Shown: piece after piece, positions 16,441 through 24,386 of the stretch
Position numbering within the stretch: the stretch's first letter is position 1
Layout: every line of letters begins with the position of its first letter
Assembly (NCBI RefSeq): GCF_016881005.1
Contig: NZ_JACOPV010000011.1
Coordinates: 62,001-126,000, forward strand
DNA length: 64,000 nt
Origin: Pseudomonas arcuscaelestis
Lineage (GTDB): Bacteria > Pseudomonadota > Gammaproteobacteria > Pseudomonadales > Pseudomonadaceae
Direction: 5' to 3'
Position numbers and translations under genes: made by a program
Notes under the pieces: model-generated
The model's input: only the letters and a program-made list of their open reading frames with translations
Told to the model about the DNA's origin: nothing
The model's database searches: none

Positions 16441-17273
16441 GAGCGAGGCGTCGTCAGCGAGTTAGGCTCAGTGTAGAAATAAAGCCCGATAGTGATGCGC
16501 TGGCGTGGCTCCAGGCTGGATAAATCACGGTTTTCCAAACTTGCGGCAAGTCGGCTGAATTCGAGCAGCGTTTGCATGCCCTCACTGGCAACTGCATCGC
16601 GCAGTACCTGGACGCTGACCGGGGTGAGTGCGTCGTAGTGCACACTGCGCTCAAAGAAGGGTGGTCCTTCACCGCTGAGGTTGTGAACGGCAGCGCTCGC
16701 ATGGTCATGGAGGTTATGGCCTAGGTAAGCCGCTTTCTCGTCAAAGCCCTTCTGCGGCAAAAATGCCTGGGCCTCCAGGTGCACACAGTCTTGCTCATCG
16801 AGTCGTACCACGCCCAGGCGCAACCATTCATCGAGCACCACGCGCGCACGAATGTCCGTGCTGACTTTCGCGACCAGGGCATCAAACGATGCTTCGCCGC
16901 CAACGCTCGCCAAGCGCGGCAGAGGCAACGCCTGACCAGTTTCCTTACAGAAAGGTGGGCTATTGGTCCAGACATTGACCAGTTGGGCGCCCAAGGTGAT
17001 GTTGTCGGGGAGTGCCATGCTGGAGGCGTCAGCCTCATGACGTAGACGCCGGACGTCCTTGCGGTGCACACCGGTCAGCAGGCTGATGCGGCTGTCACTT
17101 GGAACTTTGTCGTCCAGACGGAATTCTCGATCGGCCACATCAACGAATACCTCCTTGAGCAAATCGACAAACACCGTATAGGTGATGCCTTTGCGCAGCA
17201 TAAGGCGCACCAGCGGACGCATGACTCGTCGCAGCGCACTTATGAGGGAAGGTGCAAGTGTGGGCGATGGCAT
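16437..17273 (-). CDS. DUF6502 protein, predicted helix-turn-helix
   Basis: About 278 residues, cytosolic, no signal peptide. An N-terminal segment (RISLLTGVHRKDVRRL, about residues 62-77) looks like a helix-turn-helix. I recognise the family as DUF6502, and in my memory it often neighbours DUF5666 genes. I start it at the ATG at 17273 (AAGGA 9 bases upstream); the ATG at 17282 touches the ribosome site and the frame to 17321 has none. It is coupled to the downstream DUF5666 gene by ATGA overlap. A 40-bp palindrome lies 37-77 bp upstream and could be its operator. Confidence 0.72.
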   Translation of the reverse strand: MPSPTLAPSLISALRRVMRPLVRLMLRKGITYTVFVDLLKEVFVDVADREFRLDDKVPSDSRISLLTGVHRKDVRRLRHEADASSMALPDNITLGAQLVNVWTNSPPFCKETGQALPLPRLASVGGEASFDALVAKVSTDIRARVVLDEWLRLGVVRLDEQDCVHLEAQAFLPQKGFDEKAAYLGHNLHDHASAAVHNLSGEGPPFFERSVHYDALTPVSVQVLRDAVASEGMQTLLEFSRLAASLENRDLSSLEPRQRITIGLYFYTEPNSLTTPRS

Positions 17274-17309
17274 TGGGGACATTCCTTGACAGTTGGTCTC
17301 AGTAATACA

Positions 17310-17349
17310 GTTCTCGTACAAAACCCGCTCCTGGGTTTTGTACGAGAAC
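17310..17349. repeat. 40-bp palindrome with perfect 17-bp arms
   Basis: GTTCTCGTACAAAACCC, a 6-base centre, then GGGTTTTGTACGAGAAC. It lies between the stop of the Gly/His-rich gene (17360) and the DUF6502 start (17273). No U-run follows on either strand, which argues against a simple terminator. It may be an operator or an attenuating hairpin. Confidence 0.95.
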
Positions 17350-17359
17350 CCTCAGTCAG

Positions 17360-18115
17360 TCAACTTCTGCTGTTATCGTCTCCAGGCTCGCCGCCGACGT
17401 GATCGCCACGGTCATCACCCGGTTCGCCCCCCACATGATCACCACGATCATCACCAGGCTCACCGCCAACGTGATTGCCGTGGTCGTCGCCAGGCTCGCC
17501 GCCAACATGATTGCCATGATCGTCTCCGGGCTCACCACCAACGTGATTGCCATGGTCATCGCCGGGCTCACCACCCACATGATTGCCATGATCATCGCCA
17601 GGTTCTGAATGGTTGCTGCTGCGCCCGGAGTTCGAGTTTCCGGCCTGACCCTGGCCGGCGTCACCATGGTCGCTACCACTATGGCCGCTACCGCTATGAC
17701 CGCTGCCACTGCTGCCGCCACTGCCATTGCCAGCATGGCCACCACCACTGCCGCTTCCACCATGGCCACCTGAACCTCCGCTTCCACCGCCACCATGGCC
17801 GCCGCCACTACCGCCGCCGCCACTGCCTCCACCATGACCGCCACCACCGCCTCCACCGTGGCCTCCACCACCGCCGCCACCGTGACCACCGCCGCCGCCT
17901 CCGCCGTGACCACCACCACCGCCGCCACCGTGACCACCGCCACCACCTCCGCCGTGGCCACCGCCACCGCCACCGCCACCACCACCACCACCATCTTTGG
18001 CGTAGGCACTGGAATCATGGGAAATCGAATCGGGGAGCAGAACCATGGAGGCCGACAGCACGCCTCCAATCGCTATCGCCAACAATGCCTTGGTGAATAA
18101 CTTGTGAGTGTGCAT
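17360..18115 (-). CDS. Secreted Gly/His-rich repeat protein
   Basis: A 251-residue exported protein: signal peptide to about residue 39 (SSAYA-K), a poly-Gly run, then about six GGGGGGGH units, a Gly/Ser/His-rich linker, and seven 12-residue repeats GEPGDDHGNHVG with drift to DRGDHVG and a last partial copy. The regular His spacing and acidic Asp pairs suggest metal binding or a matrix protein, but nothing proves this. The ATG at 18115 has AGGAG at spacing 7; longer in-frame starts have none. It precedes the DUF6502 gene on the same strand. Confidence 0.68.
   Translation of the reverse strand: MHTHKLFTKALLAIAIGGVLSASMVLLPDSISHDSSAYAKDGGGGGGGGGGGGHGGGGGGGHGGGGGGGHGGGGGGGHGGGGGGGHGGGGGGGHGGGSGGGGSGGGHGGGGSGGSGGHGGSGSGGGHAGNGSGGSSGSGHSGSGHSGSDHGDAGQGQAGNSNSGRSSNHSEPGDDHGNHVGGEPGDDHGNHVGGEPGDDHGNHVGGEPGDDHGNHVGGEPGDDRGDHVGGEPGDDRGDHVGGEPGDDNSRS
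17380..17606 (-). repeat. 36-bp tandem repeats in the Gly/His-rich gene
   Basis: About six complete copies encode GEPGDD(H/R)G(N/D)HVG, with a partial copy at each edge. Copies differ mainly at third codon positions. Confidence 0.95.
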
Positions 18116-18193
18116 CTTCCGTCTCCTGGTCATTACCGCGAGAAACGTCGAATCAAGTTGGAAATCGATGTTTGTTTTTCTACTTTTTATCTC

Positions 18194-18212
18194 TGTGGGA
18201 AATTTTCCCACA
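18194..18212. repeat. 19-bp perfect palindrome upstream of the Gly/His-rich gene
   Basis: TGTGGGAAATTTTCCCACA has 9-bp arms and a single central base, about 80 bp before the start codon. Its position and symmetry suit a dimeric repressor or activator site. Confidence 0.85.
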
Positions 18213-18315
18213 TGAAAAAATTAGACCTGTTCATCCACGGATTCAAGCGACGCAGGAGAAAGCCGACCAGTGGCGGCCAGATCAAGTGAACAAAGATTGA
18301 GCGGTGTAGCCGCCC

Positions 18316-19071
18316 CTAAACGGGTGCGGCTTTTCGCAGGTCCGGCAAACGAATCAATGACCAGCCCCCTTCAGGCTCAGCCAATACCACTCGCACACCC
18401 TGACTGAGTGATGGGTCCAGCAGCCTCGGCGCCAGATCACCCACCATCCAGTTGGCGGTATTGGAAGCGATCACTCGGCCATCGGCGGAAACCAGCACCG
18501 CTTCATGCTCGAGGCGCATCAGGCTGCGCACCAGCATGCGTTCAACGTTGTGCAGTGACAGGTCCAACCCGGCCACGCCGATGAAGCAGCCCTGCACGAA
18601 AATGGGCATGGTGAAGGTGAGCACATACATGTTGGTGCCGTAGAGGTCGACGTATGGGCCCTCGACGCTGCTGCTGCCGGAGTCACGCGGACGGCTGAAC
18701 CAGGGCGCGGCGGTGTAATCGTAGAAGTTTTCCCGTCGACGATCGAAGTTGGGCCGCAGCGGCAGGGTCTTGCCTGCATCTGCCAGGTACCACCATTCCA
18801 GGTGCATTTCCTGGTCGCTCAAGCTACCCGGCTCAAGAATTACCCCACCGCCACAGCCGAAGGCCCCGGTGGCCAACAACTGCTGATCAATTGACGGCCG
18901 GAGCAAAGCCAGGTCCTTGACGTTGGGCACACGGCCTTCAGAGAGTACGCGCTCCCAGATACCGATGGTTTCATCCACCAACTGGCGGACCTGGCTGAAG
19001 ATGCTCTCCAGCGTGCTGTTGAGCTGCCGAGCGCAAGCACACAGGGGGTCGTTTTCGCTCAGGGCGAACAT
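18316..19071 (-). CDS. Soluble Cache (PDC) sensor-domain protein
   Basis: A 251-residue protein that is essentially one PDC/double-Cache ligand-binding domain (WWYLADAGKTLPLR ... RRENFYDYTAAPWFSRP ... GCFIGVAGLDLSL). It has no signal peptide, transmembrane segment or output domain, so it is a cytosolic small-molecule sensor, perhaps acting on the neighbouring GntR regulator. GAGGTAATACC precedes the ATG. It lies 68 bp downstream of the gntR-type gene on the same strand, probably in one transcript. Cache domains commonly bind amino acids, amines or short acids, which fits the amine cluster next to it. Confidence 0.78.
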   Translation of the reverse strand: MFALSENDPLCACARQLNSTLESIFSQVRQLVDETIGIWERVLSEGRVPNVKDLALLRPSIDQQLLATGAFGCGGGVILEPGSLSDQEMHLEWWYLADAGKTLPLRPNFDRRRENFYDYTAAPWFSRPRDSGSSSVEGPYVDLYGTNMYVLTFTMPIFVQGCFIGVAGLDLSLHNVERMLVRSLMRLEHEAVLVSADGRVIASNTANWMVGDLAPRLLDPSLSQGVRVVLAEPEGGWSLIRLPDLRKAAPV

Positions 19072-19139
19072 GGTATTACCTCACGCAGGGTTGGCTTTAT
19101 TATTATCCGTTCGGGTTTCTGCTAAAAACCCACGAAGGT

Positions 19140-19916
19140 CTAGGCAATTATCGCGCCGGCCTGATCTTCGTCGTCACTGCCCGCCAACAACTCGAGTCGC
19201 AGGCTGATCAGACGCTTGATTCCACGACTGACATGCGCCTCGGCGAGAGCACCGGCAAGCACCGTGTCGTTGCTGAGCAAGGCTTCGAGAATGGCGCGGT
19301 GTTCGTGTTCGACCACCGTCACATCGCCGCCTCCGGCTGCTTCAAGCCAGAGCAACTCGCCCACCTCTGACTGTAAGCGCATTTCGGCGTGGGTCAGGCG
19401 CAGCGACTGGGCCGCAGCTGCCACCTCGATATGAAAACGTGCATCGGCGCGATGCCGCGCCAACCGCGTGCCTGCCTGTTTCAGGGTGTCAATGTGTTGC
19501 GCGATGCGGACGTACTGTTCGCGTGAGCCGCGTTGGGCAGCAAGGCGTGCGGCCGTGCCAGAAATTGCCATTTGCTCATCACCCAGGTCACGCAGGTCTG
19601 GGCCGCTCATCTCGCGCAGTCGCTGCAGCAGCAGGCCTTCAGGCAACTCCACGGGCGCACAGACGAAGCTGCCGCCATTGCGTCCGCGCCGGGTCTCGAT
19701 CAGCCCCCGTTGACGCAGCACCACCAGCGCTTCGCGCAGGGTAACGGTGGCCACCCCCAATTGCATCGCCAATTCGGTTTCACTCGGTAGCTGCTGCCCT
19801 TCGGCGAACAGGCCCAGTTCGATAGCTTCAACCAGCCGTCGCGCCACTTCATCGGTGCGCCCTTCCTGGCGCAGCCGGATGAAGGCGGTACTACGGGCAG
19901 TATTCAGGGCATTCAT
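19140..19916 (-). CDS. GntR-family regulator, FadR subfamily (FCD domain)
   Basis: The 258-residue protein has an N-terminal winged helix-turn-helix (about residues 20-85; LPSETELAMQLGVATVTLREAL) and an all-helical FCD effector domain (about 100-235) with the metal-binding pattern D-x3-H (DARFHIEVA) and later His residues. It is divergent from the aldehyde dehydrogenase gene by 284 bp and is the natural candidate regulator of that cluster. GGAG precedes the ATG at 19916. Confidence 0.88.
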   Translation of the reverse strand: MNALNTARSTAFIRLRQEGRTDEVARRLVEAIELGLFAEGQQLPSETELAMQLGVATVTLREALVVLRQRGLIETRRGRNGGSFVCAPVELPEGLLLQRLREMSGPDLRDLGDEQMAISGTAARLAAQRGSREQYVRIAQHIDTLKQAGTRLARHRADARFHIEVAAAAQSLRLTHAEMRLQSEVGELLWLEAAGGGDVTVVEHEHRAILEALLSNDTVLAGALAEAHVSRGIKRLISLRLELLAGSDDEDQAGAIIA

Positions 19917-20074
19917 CGGCTCTCCATAGTCAGCATGTATTGGCCCAGGTGGAGCCTGCTAAACGTTCAGTTTCGTATCTTATAGGGATTGCACGGCCTC
20001 TGACACCGTCGATTTCAGCCCTTGATCGATTAAAAATCCGTCAAAACGCCATTTTCCAGCCGACAGATGGAGAG

Positions 20075-20103
20075 TTGCCGAACCACGAACATTAAGATAT
20101 GTT
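20075..20103 (+). promoter_or_regulatory. Candidate sigma-70 promoter of the amine cluster
   Basis: TTGCCG (20075-20080), a 17-bp spacer, then TATGTT (20098-20103), about 98 bp before the aldehyde dehydrogenase ATG. A conserved AT-rich motif overlaps and follows the -10. Confidence 0.5.
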
Positions 20104-20115
20104 TTTATATGTTTA
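20103..20115 (+). promoter_or_regulatory. 13-bp motif shared between two gaps of the amine cluster
   Basis: TTTTATATGTTTA here recurs exactly as its reverse complement at 21660-21672, in front of the dmmA-like gene. One copy overlaps the proposed promoter and the other lies 17 bp before a start codon. It may be the operator of the divergent GntR protein. Confidence 0.5.
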
Positions 20116-20200
20116 GTGTGAACAGCGGGCAAAGCTACCTCTGCGCCACCCCGCATTGGCCCAGCGATCTCAACCGATAAGTCTAATCAAGGGACACGCC

Positions 20201-21625
20201 ATGCAAACCAAACTCCTGATCAACGGCCAGTTGGTCGACGGCGAAGGTGAACAATACGCCGTTTACAACCCGGCCCTGGGCACCGTGCTGGTGAACATCG
20301 CCGAGGCTAGCAGTGCCCAGGTCGATGCCGCTGTGCAGGCCGCCGATCAGGCATTCGACGCTTGGTCGCAGACCCCACCCAAGGATCGCGCCCAACTGCT
20401 GTTGAAGCTGGCCGACTGTATCGAGGCCGAGGCGCAGACCCTGGCGCGTCTGGAATCGCAAAACTGCGGCAAGCCCTATCAGGCTGCGCTCAATGACGAG
20501 ATTCCGGCAATTGCCGATGTGTTCCGCTTCTTCGCCGGTGCCAGCCGCTGCCTGAATGGTTCGGCCGGTGGCGAATACCTGCCAGGTCACACCTCGATGA
20601 TTCGTCGCGATCCGCTGGGTGTCGTGGCGTCGATCGCGCCCTGGAACTACCCACTGATGATGGTGGCGTGGAAACTTGCTCCGGCCCTTGCTGCCGGCAA
20701 CTGCGTGGTGCTCAAGCCATCCGAGCAAACGCCACTGACTGCCTTGAAGCTGGCGCAAATCATTGCCGAGCTGTTCCCGGCAGGCGTCGTCAACATTCTT
20801 TTCGGCCGCGGTCCAAGCGTGGGCGAACCTCTAGTCACCCACCCCAAGGTTCGCCTGGTTTCGCTTACCGGTTCGGTGGCCACTGGCGCACGCATCGTCG
20901 CCAACACCGCCAGCAGCGTGAAGCGCACGCACATGGAACTGGGTGGCAAGGCGCCGGTGTTGATCTTCGATGACGCCGATATCGATGCCGCCGTAGAGGG
21001 CATCCGCGCCTTCGGTTTCTATAACGCCGGCCAGGATTGCACCGCTGCCTGCCGCCTGTATGTGCAGCAAGGTGTCTACGAGACTTTCGTGACAAAGCTT
21101 GGCGAAGCCGTGGCCAGCATTCGCCATGGCCTGCAGGACGATCCAGAAACCGAACTCGGCCCGCTGATCACCCAAGACCACCTGCAACGCGTCGAAGCCT
21201 TTGTCGAGCGCGCCAAGGCGCAGCCACACATTCGTGTAATCACCGGTGGCAAGCGTGTTGAGGGCCCCGGCTTTTTCTTCGAGCCAACCGTATTGGCCGA
21301 CGCTCGCCAGGATGACGAAATCGTTCAGCGCGAAGTCTTCGGCCCGGTGGTCAGCATCACCCCATTCAGCGATGAAGCCCAGGCGCTGGCCTTCGCTAAC
21401 GACTCCGACTATGGCCTGGCCTCCTCGGTATGGACCCGCGACGTTGGCCGCGCCAATCGCCTGGCCTCCCGTTTGCAATACGGCTGCACTTGGGTAAACA
21501 CCCATTTCATGCTCATCAGTGAAATGCCCCACGGCGGTATGAAGCAGTCGGGCTACGGCAAAGATATGTCGATGTACGGCCTGGAAGACTACACCTGCGT
21601 GCGCCACGTGATGTTCAAGCACTAA
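20201..21625 (+). CDS. NAD-dependent aldehyde dehydrogenase (aminobutyraldehyde type)
   Basis: A 474-residue ALDH with catalytic Cys280 (GQDCTAACR) and general base Glu246 (MELGGKAP). It looks closest to gamma-aminobutyraldehyde dehydrogenases (PatD/YdcW) by overall pattern. In this cluster it would oxidise the aldehyde released by oxidative N-dealkylation of an amine. I start it at the ATG at 20201, preceded by AAGGGA; the earlier in-frame start at 20156 has no ribosome site. The exact substrate is an inference. Confidence 0.88.
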   Translation: MQTKLLINGQLVDGEGEQYAVYNPALGTVLVNIAEASSAQVDAAVQAADQAFDAWSQTPPKDRAQLLLKLADCIEAEAQTLARLESQNCGKPYQAALNDEIPAIADVFRFFAGASRCLNGSAGGEYLPGHTSMIRRDPLGVVASIAPWNYPLMMVAWKLAPALAAGNCVVLKPSEQTPLTALKLAQIIAELFPAGVVNILFGRGPSVGEPLVTHPKVRLVSLTGSVATGARIVANTASSVKRTHMELGGKAPVLIFDDADIDAAVEGIRAFGFYNAGQDCTAACRLYVQQGVYETFVTKLGEAVASIRHGLQDDPETELGPLITQDHLQRVEAFVERAKAQPHIRVITGGKRVEGPGFFFEPTVLADARQDDEIVQREVFGPVVSITPFSDEAQALAFANDSDYGLASSVWTRDVGRANRLASRLQYGCTWVNTHFMLISEMPHGGMKQSGYGKDMSMYGLEDYTCVRHVMFKH

Positions 21626-21659
21626 GCGCGCTGCGTTTTGGCGCTGATTAGACTCACTA

Positions 21660-21672
21660 TAAACATATAAAA
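21660..21672. promoter_or_regulatory. Second copy of the 13-bp motif (inverted)
   Basis: TAAACATATAAAA, the reverse complement of the motif at 20103-20115, in the 63-bp gap between the aldehyde dehydrogenase and dmmA-like genes. Confidence 0.5.
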
Positions 21673-21688
21673 TAATAGGTAATATGCC

Positions 21689-22294
21689 ATGCTTATCACC
21701 GGCATCAAAAGCCGCCCGGTCTACGACCACCTGCAACCGATGGCAGGCGGTTTACGTCACCTGATCGTCGGCCAGGGCAGCGGCGGCACAGCCATGCTGC
21801 GTCTGATCGAGGAAATGACCCCGGCACAGCGAGAAAACAGCACGCTGCTGTACTCCACTGAGTCCTTCTCCGGGCATAACCACCTGGCTGCACTGCGCCA
21901 GGCACCGGCGGGAGACTTGCAGGTATTTGACAGCAACCATGCACTGATCGAAGGCCTTCGTCGCCTGCTCGATACCGCGCACATGGGTACACGTCTGTAC
22001 CTGAGCGGTTCGGAAAGCTTCATCGGCACCACGATGCAGGCGGCCAATGCTGTGGACCTGAATCGCGATGAAGTGCTGCGCGAACACAGCGGTACCCTGG
22101 TTCGCCGCGTCTGGTGTGCTCACTGCGACACCTACACCGAAAACGTCACCCACCGCGTATTTACCTGCCCCGGCTGCAAGCTCGACCTGGTCGTGCGCGA
22201 TCACTACTCCCGTCGCCTGGCCGCTTTCCAAGGCATCAAGGCCGACGGTGAAGTCCCAGGCGAAATGCCAGCTGCCGAGGAGCTCGATACATGA
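21689..22294 (+). CDS. DmmA-like dimethylamine monooxygenase subunit
   Basis: A 201-residue protein of the DmmA family. The C-terminal third has a zinc-ribbon or rubredoxin-like pair, CAHC and CPGC, about 20 residues apart, which may bind zinc or iron. In Ruegeria the dmm genes encode a multi-subunit monooxygenase that demethylates dimethylamine to methylamine and formaldehyde; this gene sits with the same partner families here. It overlaps the next gene by 4 bp (ATGA). Confidence 0.78.
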   Translation: MLITGIKSRPVYDHLQPMAGGLRHLIVGQGSGGTAMLRLIEEMTPAQRENSTLLYSTESFSGHNHLAALRQAPAGDLQVFDSNHALIEGLRRLLDTAHMGTRLYLSGSESFIGTTMQAANAVDLNRDEVLREHSGTLVRRVWCAHCDTYTENVTHRVFTCPGCKLDLVVRDHYSRRLAAFQGIKADGEVPGEMPAAEELDT

Positions 22295-23259
22295 ACACCC
22301 ATAACGGAACCCTCAGCGTGCGGGTTACGCGCATCGAGAACCTCACCCCGGAAATCAAGCGCTTTACCCTGGTGGACCTGGATGGCAAGCACTTGCCTGC
22401 ATTCTCCGGGGGCAGCCATGTGGTCGTAGTGGTCGAGGACGGTGACAAGACGCATCGCAACGCCTATTCGCTGATGGGCTCGCCCTACGACTCCAGTGCC
22501 TACCAGATCGCCGTGCGCCGGGTCAGCGATGGCCGTGGCGGTTCACGCTACCTGCATGACGCCCTGGAAGAAGGTGCGCTGTTGCAGATCCTGCAACCTG
22601 CCAACCTTTTTCCGCTGGCCAAGCATGCTCGCCAGCACGTGTTCATCGCCGGTGGCGTAGGTATCACGCCGGTGTACTCGCAGATGGAAGAGCTGCACAT
22701 CAAACAGGCCGATTTCGAGCTGCACCTGGCAGTTCGTGGGCCGGAACACACTGCACTGGGCCTGGAGCTGCAGGCACGTTACGGCGAGCGCGTGCACCTG
22801 TACGTACAGGGCCAGGAAGCACGCATGGATATCCGCCAGATCCTTACTGCACGGCCACTGGGTAGCCATGTGTATGTCTGCGGTCCGGACAGCATGATCG
22901 ATGACACCCTCGACAGCACACGCGCGCTGGGCTGGACCGACAGCCACATTCATTACGAGCGCTTTGTCGAACAGGGCTCAAACGGCCAGCCATTCAGCGT
23001 CACCCTGGCTCGCCAGGGCGTAACCATCGATGTACCGCCAGACCAGTCGTTGCTCGAAGCGGCCGAACAAGCCGGCTACAAAGTGCCTTACCTGTGCCGT
23101 GGCGGCGCCTGTGGATACTGCGAAACCGAAGTGCTGGAGGTCGAGGGCGAGCTGGATCACCGCGACGACTGGCTTAGCGAAGAAGACAAACAAAGCAATC
23201 GCAAATTCATGCCGTGCGTATCCCGCGCCTGCGGCAGCCGCCTGGTCGTAGACCTCTAA
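22291..23259 (+). CDS. VanB/PDR-type ferredoxin reductase (DmmB-like)
   Basis: A 322-residue electron-transfer protein. The N-terminal flavin- and NAD(P)H-binding reductase domains (about 1-230) have RNAYSLMGSP and the IAGGVGITPVYSQM nucleotide motif. A C-terminal plant-type [2Fe-2S] domain has C-x4-C-x2-C (CRGGACGYC) and a distal Cys. It should pass electrons from NAD(P)H to the haem demethylase encoded next. It is translationally coupled to the dmmA-like gene. Confidence 0.88.
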   Translation: MNTHNGTLSVRVTRIENLTPEIKRFTLVDLDGKHLPAFSGGSHVVVVVEDGDKTHRNAYSLMGSPYDSSAYQIAVRRVSDGRGGSRYLHDALEEGALLQILQPANLFPLAKHARQHVFIAGGVGITPVYSQMEELHIKQADFELHLAVRGPEHTALGLELQARYGERVHLYVQGQEARMDIRQILTARPLGSHVYVCGPDSMIDDTLDSTRALGWTDSHIHYERFVEQGSNGQPFSVTLARQGVTIDVPPDQSLLEAAEQAGYKVPYLCRGGACGYCETEVLEVEGELDHRDDWLSEEDKQSNRKFMPCVSRACGSRLVVDL

Positions 23260-23276
23260 TAACAGGAACAAACGTC

Positions 23277-24314
23277 ATGACCGCTTTCAAGCCAATCGAA
23301 ACCTATTCCGACGACTACACCTACAGCAACAGCCGCGAAGCTATTACGCGCCTGCCGTTCCCGTATCCGGAAGACCAGTACATGTACTCGATGAACGTCG
23401 AGCCGCATGTGCCTTTTGGTACAGGCGCGCTGCGCGCCCAGTTCGATATCGACGAACACTACATTTCCGAGTGCCATCACCGGGCGAAAACCCTCGACGA
23501 GCAACCTGGTGTGCATTACGCCGCTTTGCCGCACATGATGGAAGCCCAGTGGGACCTGCTTGAACTGTTGATGGAATCTTACTCCCGCGACTTTCCCGAG
23601 CACTTCACCCTGGAGAAGAACGGCAGCCAGTGGCACTGGATCAACCGCCCGCTGCAAATCGATCAGACCTTCACCTTCGGCGACGCCAGCACCCTGCCGA
23701 TGGACCCGATGGAATACATCACCCGCCAGGCCCAAGGCGAATTCATTCTCCTCGAAGAACGCGACGAAACGCTGATCATGGGTGCCGGCATGGCGACCCA
23801 GCGCGCCGATTACTCATTGCGCTTCAACCTGGGCATGAGCTTCATGGAGTTCCACGGTCCAGTGCCCAAGCTGCATGAAATGGGCATTCTGCAACGCGCA
23901 TTGAAGTTCCTCCTGCGCCTGCGTCCGGGCCACCCGGTTCGCCGTACCAACTGGTCGATCACGGTTAACCCACGCCTGGAAACCTCGGCCGAAACCCTGC
24001 CGGACTGGGCGCCGGACCGTACCGTGGTTACCGCGGAAAATGCCGGTGATCTGGTCAACTTGCGTGTTGAACTGCAACCGTTGCATCGTCTGCCGCGCAG
24101 TAATGCCGTGCTGTTCCCGGTGCGCACCTATCTGGTAAGCCTCAAGCAACTGGCCGAGTTCGCTCCGCAGTGGGCCAAGCGCATGCACCGGGTAATCCGC
24201 GACCTGGACCAGGAACTGGTCGATTACAAGGGTTTTACCCGTTATCGCGATGCAATGGTCACCTGGCTGTCGCAGTACGACGACGGTACGCCAGTGGACG
24301 AGAGCAAGCAGTAA
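23277..24314 (+). CDS. Haem-dependent oxidative N-demethylase (DUF3445/HODM)
   Basis: A 345-residue protein of the DUF3445 family, to which the P. mendocina haem-containing N-demethylase (PAS-like fold, acting on dimethylamine) belongs, from memory. It is the probable catalytic subunit: secondary amine plus O2 gives primary amine plus aldehyde. The start at 23277 is 17 bp after the reductase stop and follows CAGGAACAAACGTC. It is ended by a strong terminator at 24329. I cannot assign the haem ligand by eye. Confidence 0.83.
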   Translation: MTAFKPIETYSDDYTYSNSREAITRLPFPYPEDQYMYSMNVEPHVPFGTGALRAQFDIDEHYISECHHRAKTLDEQPGVHYAALPHMMEAQWDLLELLMESYSRDFPEHFTLEKNGSQWHWINRPLQIDQTFTFGDASTLPMDPMEYITRQAQGEFILLEERDETLIMGAGMATQRADYSLRFNLGMSFMEFHGPVPKLHEMGILQRALKFLLRLRPGHPVRRTNWSITVNPRLETSAETLPDWAPDRTVVTAENAGDLVNLRVELQPLHRLPRSNAVLFPVRTYLVSLKQLAEFAPQWAKRMHRVIRDLDQELVDYKGFTRYRDAMVTWLSQYDDGTPVDESKQ

Positions 24315-24328
24315 GTTTCCAAACTATG

Positions 24329-24353
24329 AGCGCGCCACAAGGCGCGCTTTTTT
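24329..24353 (+). terminator. Rho-independent terminator
   Basis: AGCGCGCC-ACAA-GGCGCGCT followed by a run of six T. It separates the demethylase gene from the MFS transporter gene, which would need read-through or its own promoter. Confidence 0.9.
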
Positions 24354-24386
24354 GCACCGCGTGCTAGCCAACCAGGGATTACCCCG

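Noticed and set aside
17293..18096. His/Arg-rich plus-strand frame opposite the Gly/His-rich gene
   Set aside because: Complement of the repeats; no ribosome site, extreme composition explained by the other strand.
18211..18288. Short basic peptide frame (MKKLDLFIHGFKRRRRKP...)
   Set aside because: Its ATG abuts the 19-bp palindrome and has no ribosome site; too short to support without conservation.
21651..21661. GACTCACTATA, identical to the core of the T7 phage promoter
   Set aside because: The flanks lack TAATAC and the GGG start, there is no phage polymerase in the window, and an 11-base match is expected by chance at this scale of search.
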